Source: Pseudeuparius sepicola (taxonomy: Eukaryota > Arthropoda > Insecta > Coleoptera > Anthribidae). From it: a DNA stretch of 64,000 nucleotides. How positions within the stretch are numbered: position 1 is the stretch's first letter; each line of letters begins with the position of its first letter. The stretch is taken from assembly GCA_963920635.1 (NCBI GenBank), contig OY987300.1, positions 81,259,899 to 81,323,898 of the forward strand, given 5' to 3'. A program made the translations under genes and the position numbers. Positions 58,714 through 64,000 of the stretch are shown here, in pieces. The notes beneath the pieces are model-generated. The model searched no databases and was not told the origin of the DNA. It saw only the letters and a list, made by a program, of their open reading frames with translations.

Positions 58714-59546
58714 GGGGAAACTGGTTAATTATTGGCGGAGTACTACACTAAACTTGAATTCGTTACAACTATAAAATCCTAGACTGTTTATTGAGATTTT
58801 TATTGTACTTTTGAGAACCATTTATGATCTATCATGAGTTTGAATGTACTGACATGAAATTTATATAATATGTAAGCGTCGCCCGTTCTTAATATACAAT
58901 GTTAAACCATCTATATTTTTATATCTTCAAAGTATCGATATATTGAACCTCAAAATCACATTTTACCCTCGATTTCCCGTAAATCCACCCCTGGCTGGAC
59001 GATATTAAATTTCAATTAGGCTCGTGGAGAGAATACTGAGTAAAATGGAGAATTTTCTAGACGACCAAGCTGAATATATCAGACTTTTTTTCGCTCGCTT
59101 CTTTTCTAATATTTTCTTTTTATTATGTTTAGAAGAAAAATAATAACTTTTCAATAGATTCAACTCCAACGAAATATACTTTTGTGTGGGGTTACTCTAA
59201 AGAGTATAACAGCTGAAAACATTAGTTTATGATATTATGATATTAAAAGAGATTTCTCCAGGGGTTTTCTGGCGCCAGTGTGGCTATGAGCTCCAAATGG
59301 CCTTAATTAAAACTTTAATCAAGACGTGGCGTTATTCAAATAGTTGTGGGCTCTAGAAATGTAAGAACTGAAAAGACTTAACTTCAGCTAATTCAGATTT
59401 TCTGTTTTAGGTAGTAAAACTAGATGAAATGTTAGTTTTATTCATTGTAGACAAACTATATAAAATATCGAAGGTTCCAATTTACCTGTTTAATAATATT
59501 AAAAGAGTATAATATCGATGATTTTAAGGTCAAACCAGTGCATATA
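58714..59546. other. No gene seen
   Basis: AT-rich unique-looking sequence. Confidence 0.35.
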
Positions 59547-60425
59547 CAGTGTGGTCATTTAAGTGTGCAACATATGTTTTTTTTTATTAATTTCAAAACG
59601 AAAATACAAATATTCCCGAAAGTTACTGCATGTTCGATAATCGTATTAGGCGCACTTAGAATGGTTGCAAGTCAAACAGCATACAGGGTAGGTCAAAAAA
59701 TATAAAAATTGTACAAGAGTAAAGTACCCTCATTTCAGAAAATTTAGCAAAATTTTATTAAGAAAAGTTGTATAGAATTGAAAGTTATGTCTAAATACCA
59801 AACCATGGCCTCCTAAGAAAAAAAAAATTTTTTTGAAAAACAATAATTTCCTAAAAAAATCGTTTTAATATTCACCCTAAACAATTTCATAAATCAATCA
59901 AAATTAAATAAATTTCGCATAACTTTGTTCAAATTCAAGCATATTTGTAAAATTAACTTAGATTTTTATTTTTTTGGAGAATCACAAATTTCATGTTTGT
60001 TGCAACGGCATTATACAAAACTTTAAAATTTCACAAAAATTCTTCTGAACAAGGTAAAACATTAGTAATGATAATGTGTATATTAAAAAACTCTCATTTA
60101 AGGTGCAATTTTTTTATTTAATTGTTTAAAGAAACTGGAAATTAATTGACGAATTTTTTCCTTAGGAGGCTAATTTTTGTATATTTAATTTTTATTCTAA
60201 GCAACTTTTCTTAATAACCGTTTGCTGATTTTTTTGAAATAAGCGTACTTTACTCTTGTACAATTTTCATATTTTTTGGCTTACCCTGTATGCTGTTTAA
60301 CTTGCAACCATTCTAAGTGCGCCTAATACGATTATCGAACATGCAGTAACTTTCGGGAATATTTGTATTTTCGTTTTGAAATTAATAAAAAAAAACATAT
60401 GTTGCACACTTAAATGACCACACTG
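59547..60425. mobile_element. Mariner-type foldback element, 879 bp
   Basis: CAGTGTGGTCATTTAAGTGT at 59547 and its mirror ending at 60425, flanked by TA (59545-59546 and 60426-60427). Arms of about 200 bp share TTGTATTTTCGTTTTGAAAT and GAATGGTTGCAAGT in mirror form. The loop is AT-rich and non-coding. Confidence 0.92.
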
Positions 60426-60427
60426 TA

Positions 60428-62352
60428 TAACTACAAACAATTTAAGGATAACATAACAATATTGAGGACTTAGAACGCACAAAAATGCACACTATGCCCA
60501 GAGAACAAACTTGTTCTCTGCTATGCCCCGAATAGTGCTATCGGACTGCCCAATTGTCCCGACGCTGGGTTTATTTGACGGAATCTATTTCCGGCTAATG
60601 AGAGTTATACTGCTGGTTGTTATCTGTGCTGTGGTCAAACTGTCCACCACAAAACACAAAAGGAAGGTTGATTTGGAATTCTTCTTCTTCTTCCTCTTGT
60701 TCGAATTCTTTCGTGGGTTTCAACCCTAATTCTATATTATATTATACCTATTGTTCTAGGATTTAGATGAAAATATGAAATAAAACAAATTGACGTATAC
60801 CCACTTCTTTGTACATACCTTATATCTTTCGGCTTCGGCGTGTAGGATATAAAATATTGCGAAGAGCAGGTGCAAGGCAAACTTTTAAAATATATCTGAA
60901 TTTGAAAGCAGACGGCTATATATATTCCCTATGGACATTTTCCTCAAATATTTTTAACTTGCAAATTTTAGGAAGGAAGGAAACAATATTTTTATATTAT
61001 ATTAAATCGAACTTTTAAGCGAAGTTTTATTGAAAATTGCATTATATTTTCATACTAATAAAGACGAGCCTCTCCTAGCACACTTCAACTCCTAGATATA
61101 TGCATCTTCTATATAGTGTTTGTAACGAAAAACATTATTATTATTATTATTATTAATACATCAATAAAACTTCCTCATTCGCGAACCCTGGTGTTTATGA
61201 GTACAATCGTATACAATAAACACGTTAACGCCCAGAAAACAAGGCCATAAACATCGGTAGACCGTTTTATGGTGCTCGTCCATCATAACATAATAAATTT
61301 GGTGGATTTCTTCATCGTCTCTGGCCACTGGGCATGTAATTTAGTGTTTTGTGAATATGGCAGGGCAAGCCACTAAAAGCTAAAGTTAAGCAGAAGTTTT
61401 TATGAGTGCTTCTGCACTATATTGAGGCAAAGAGCGCGGTAGACAATAATTGCGTAGGTCTCCAAAGAGGGAAAGGTTATTTACCAACAAAACGTGTCGG
61501 TAGTTTTGTTTATACGATTCACATATTTGTCATATTCACGGCCAATCACAGAACGTCAATATTCTATCTAACCAACGCCGACACAACTGTTTATACACGT
61601 GTGTGTTTGTCGGGTTGCATAACTCAACAATGGCCTACATTTTATTCTTTTTTGAACTGCCAACAAACTCGTTTTGTTCGAGACCGAAATCAGGGAAATA
61701 AAAACGGGATCCCTTTTGTGTTTCCTCGCAACAGAAAAAATGTAAATGACCCCTAGTATCTGAAAAGATAAAGCTCGGTAATTAGATGGGAAAATGCAAG
61801 ACAAAGGCGGATAGATAAGGCCTGAATGATTGCTCTTCCCCTCGTTTCGTTATCCGATAATAATCTCTTAGAACACAGTTACCTTTCTGGGAAAATAAAC
61901 AGCTGTTTATCGACACGACGGTTGAGAAAATAAATTAAGGGCTTATCTAAGGTAGTGTCGCTGGACACAGGTACCCAAAACGATAGAGACCCTTCGCCCA
62001 AACTGAACGCAAATCCAGAAGGCAAACAGACCTTTCGGATATTCCAGAACCTGGTCCTCCTGAATTCCTCCATATTCATTGGCATGGAACGTTCCTTTGC
62101 AGATGGCGTTTCCTGTGCCAGAATTAACTCTAATAAACTATGTATACCTACGTTGGGCTTTGTGGACGAGATACGCCTGTTTTTACTGGCCCGCTAGTTT
62201 CGCGTGTGAAACTTTTGTAGGTCAAAACGGGGGGGATAGTTTTAACAGAGCGTAGAATGTAATTGATAAAGTGGAACAAAGGAAATGTTATAACTCTGTA
62301 CTAGACATTTAAAAAGCTTCATACTCGACACTGCCATACAAAAAGGTCTAAC
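60428..62352. other. No assigned gene; (ATT)n microsatellite at 61133-61155
   Basis: Several frames of 60-116 codons occur in GC-balanced patches (60510-60720, 61400-61760, 61950-62200), but none shows a recognised domain. An ATT microsatellite lies at 61133-61155. Confidence 0.35.
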
Positions 62353-62521
62353 CTTGTACTTTCTGTTGTTGCTTGTTGTTTTGGTTAGCAGGCAAAGTCC
62401 AAACGACAGCTTCGGTCCATAGGATGGAACACACCAACACGTACCGAATTTTGCACATTGTTCACTGTTTATCGACACGTTATAACAAGAAACACCGTCA
62501 TTGTAGGACTTTTTGGGCCAC
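62353..62521 (-). CDS. Candidate internal exon, cysteine-rich with CWCV motif
   Basis: On the minus strand a good acceptor (TTTTCTGTTGATTTCAG) ends at 62522. The exon reads WPKKSYNDGVSCYNVSINSE then QCAKFGTCWCVPSYGPKLSF and GLCLLTKTT, up to a possible donor AAG|GTTAGA at 62352. The arrangement QC..(F)GTCWCV followed by a spaced G..G resembles the core of thyroglobulin type-1 domains (QC...G.CWCV...G). Usual TY1 cysteines before and after are only partly visible, so this may be a partial domain or a different cysteine-rich secreted fold. The donor is weak and neighbouring exons were not found. Confidence 0.45.
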
Positions 62522-63370
62522 CTGAAATCAACAGAAAAGATTTTTAAGTTACAAAAAGTCGGTAGGTACATTTGTATATGGCAATAAAATAACAGTAGGT
62601 AGGTATAATGTATATCTAACACTTTCTTTTCTGAAGTAGGTACATCTCCCTTGAATCAGGTTACAACTAAACCACAAACACACATCTACATAACAGGCAC
62701 TCCCTAGACATCCCTTTAACATAATTACGTAGAAACTAGTTGCAAACACACTGGAATCGTCCACTGGGATTGGTTTTAGGGAACATCCCTTCCTATAATT
62801 TTGTCAACCCTTACTTAATATCATTCGACATTGCTTCCCCCTCCGGAATATTACTTCTGACTTGAAACTAATTACATCAAAGAGCCAAGAGGTGTGTGTC
62901 TATATAGGAAGATATAAGATGTCTTGGAGTTTAATAGAGCGTAGAGATTCCCTTTGAAAATTAGATAATCGCTTTAAAGAAGAATGTAACGATAGCCAAA
63001 AAAATATCGATAAATTTAATGTTCAATCAATCCGTATCCGATTCAATGAGCTTCTTGTTGTCTATTTGTAGTACATCGGGTGGCCATTAATTATGTCTTA
63101 ACGTCCCCTCAAAAAAACGCCCTGTTCTCCAAGTAATTGTCGGATCAATTTCAAGTTCGAACCCAAGAGCTGGGCTCGCTACGTTCGTACTCCGTTTAGG
63201 CAATTTGTCGGCTTTTCTGTACGGAGTTTTTGGATTAATTACGGTTCAATAATTAATCAGAAGCTTAATTACGGGTTACAAGCTTGCAGAAGTGTTTTAT
63301 TCGCACTGGAAGATATCTTGAGATAACGGACGCAAGCTAAGAAACTGATATCGTAGAGAATTCAACGCCT
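62522..63370. other. No gene seen
   Basis: AT-rich, with a stretch at 63100-63260 slightly richer in GC. If 62353-62521 is an exon, this would be intron or upstream sequence. Confidence 0.35.
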
Positions 63371-63575
63371 GCCAATCAAGTAATAGTGCGTAGAGTGCAA
63401 AAAAAACAAAGTTTTGGTCGGTGGAGTTAAAAAAAACAAATATTTTCTATGTGCCAAAGGTTCCTGATTCCCAACTTAACTAATAAAATGACACGACTTT
63501 TGAAATATTAACCAATCAGGTGATGATTTCAGCGAAAATACAACGAGTGTGATATTTACTCTCTTAGTTACTTAG
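63371..63575. mobile_element. Transposon tail fragments
   Basis: 63391-63480 repeats the PLE-like tail of 48597-48685 (AAACAAAGTTTTGG and TTTTCTATGTGCCAAAGGTT). 63496-63545 repeats, inverted, the border of the 28.8-kb insertion (TTTTGAAATATTAACCAATC and AGGTGATGATTTCAGCG). Both are truncated. Confidence 0.6.
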
Positions 63576-63712
63576 TAGTAACTGATCGTTAAAGCGATAA
63601 CTTCTTCACAGTACCAAATGTAATATAGGGCAAGATGATACAATTTCAGTTAACACATTGATCGTTAAGTATCTATTGATATAGTAAATATATTCAAAAC
63701 TGGATAATTACA

Positions 63713-64000
63713 TTATTTGCATTTGTTAAATTCTCTTCCTAAGTACAAATAGTGGCATAATAAATTTTGTCTCTTTAGAAGGCTCAAAATTGTCAAAAAA
63801 TTTGTTATTAGCCTCTGATTTTTTAGTAATGCAGGTACTGACACCACCTCTAATGCCCTGTTTAAAAAATTGATCATGTCGGGATATGTTAAAAGATCTA
63901 ATTCTACTTTAGTAATGCGATGCATTGGTGAAGTCACACACTGAGCAGGGTCAACATTATGTGTTTGTACTATTACGTCTAAAATTTTCAAAAATATCGG
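63713..64000 (-). CDS. Partial open frame running off the window end
   Basis: The minus strand is open from the window edge to a stop at 63713, with IFLKILDVIVQTHNVDPAQC then VTSPMHRITKVELDLLTYPD and LLKNQRLITNFLTIL. The upstream part lies outside the window, so start and length are unknown. Composition looks like a real protein C-terminus; I do not recognise the family. It could belong to a transposon or a host gene. Confidence 0.4.
   Translation of the reverse strand, partial: PIFLKILDVIVQTHNVDPAQCVTSPMHRITKVELDLLTYPDMINFLNRALEVVSVPALLKNQRLITNFLTILSLLKRQNLLCHYLYLGREFNKCK

Overview
This window reads as nuclear DNA of an arthropod, most likely an insect. It is AT-rich (about two thirds A+T by eye), has no long uninterrupted genes, and is made mostly of transposable elements, their relics and satellite DNA. 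The element set (Tc1/mariner-type, hAT, Penelope-like, Helentron-like, 5S-derived SINE-like), the short GT-AG intron in a THAP gene relic and the TATA-type transposon promoter fit an insect. I cannot name the species.

Layout. 1-2410: a Helentron-like element with a PIF1-type helicase fragment, then the N-terminal third of a Penelope-like element preceded by a hammerhead-ribozyme-like sequence. 3158-4273: an internally deleted hAT element. 6118-9808: a very uniform satellite, 14 units of 263 bp. 10.1-11.3 kb: an AGAGY pentamer array interrupted by a hAT relic that itself carries a foldback element. 12.5-22.3 kb: several long-inverted-repeat (foldback) elements, one inserted precisely in a mariner-type transposase relic. 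22.9-26.3 kb: two hAT-type elements with perfect 8-bp target duplications. 26.8-28.9 kb: a Helentron-like non-autonomous element and a palindrome-rich composite insertion. 29.6-31.1 kb: a Tc1-like element keeping only DNA-binding coding sequence. 31.1-31.5 kb: a broken THAP zinc-finger gene. 32.6-43 kb: more hAT, mariner-type, Helentron-like and Penelope-like relics, then a foldback with a hAT element inserted in one arm. 43.0-46.8 kb: a CGGBP1-like hAT element containing a nearly complete long-TIR mariner-type element. 48.5-51.3 kb: a second hammerhead-like sequence and a degenerate minisatellite. 51-64 kb: a less repeat-dense part with candidate host exons (53.1, 62.4 kb), another Penelope-like 3' end, a small hAT element and a mariner-type foldback.

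No intact host gene is visible. The best host-gene candidates are two possible exons with splice signals (53130-53322 and 62353-62521, both minus strand) and the THAP relic. The most notable observations are the homogeneous 263-bp satellite, the HSE-like promoter shared by two hAT copies, the two hammerhead-like cores, the recurring long-inverted-repeat elements (possible hairpin RNA sources), and insertions whose empty sites can be read inside the window. All repeat boundaries and counts were read by eye; no alignment or database search was run.
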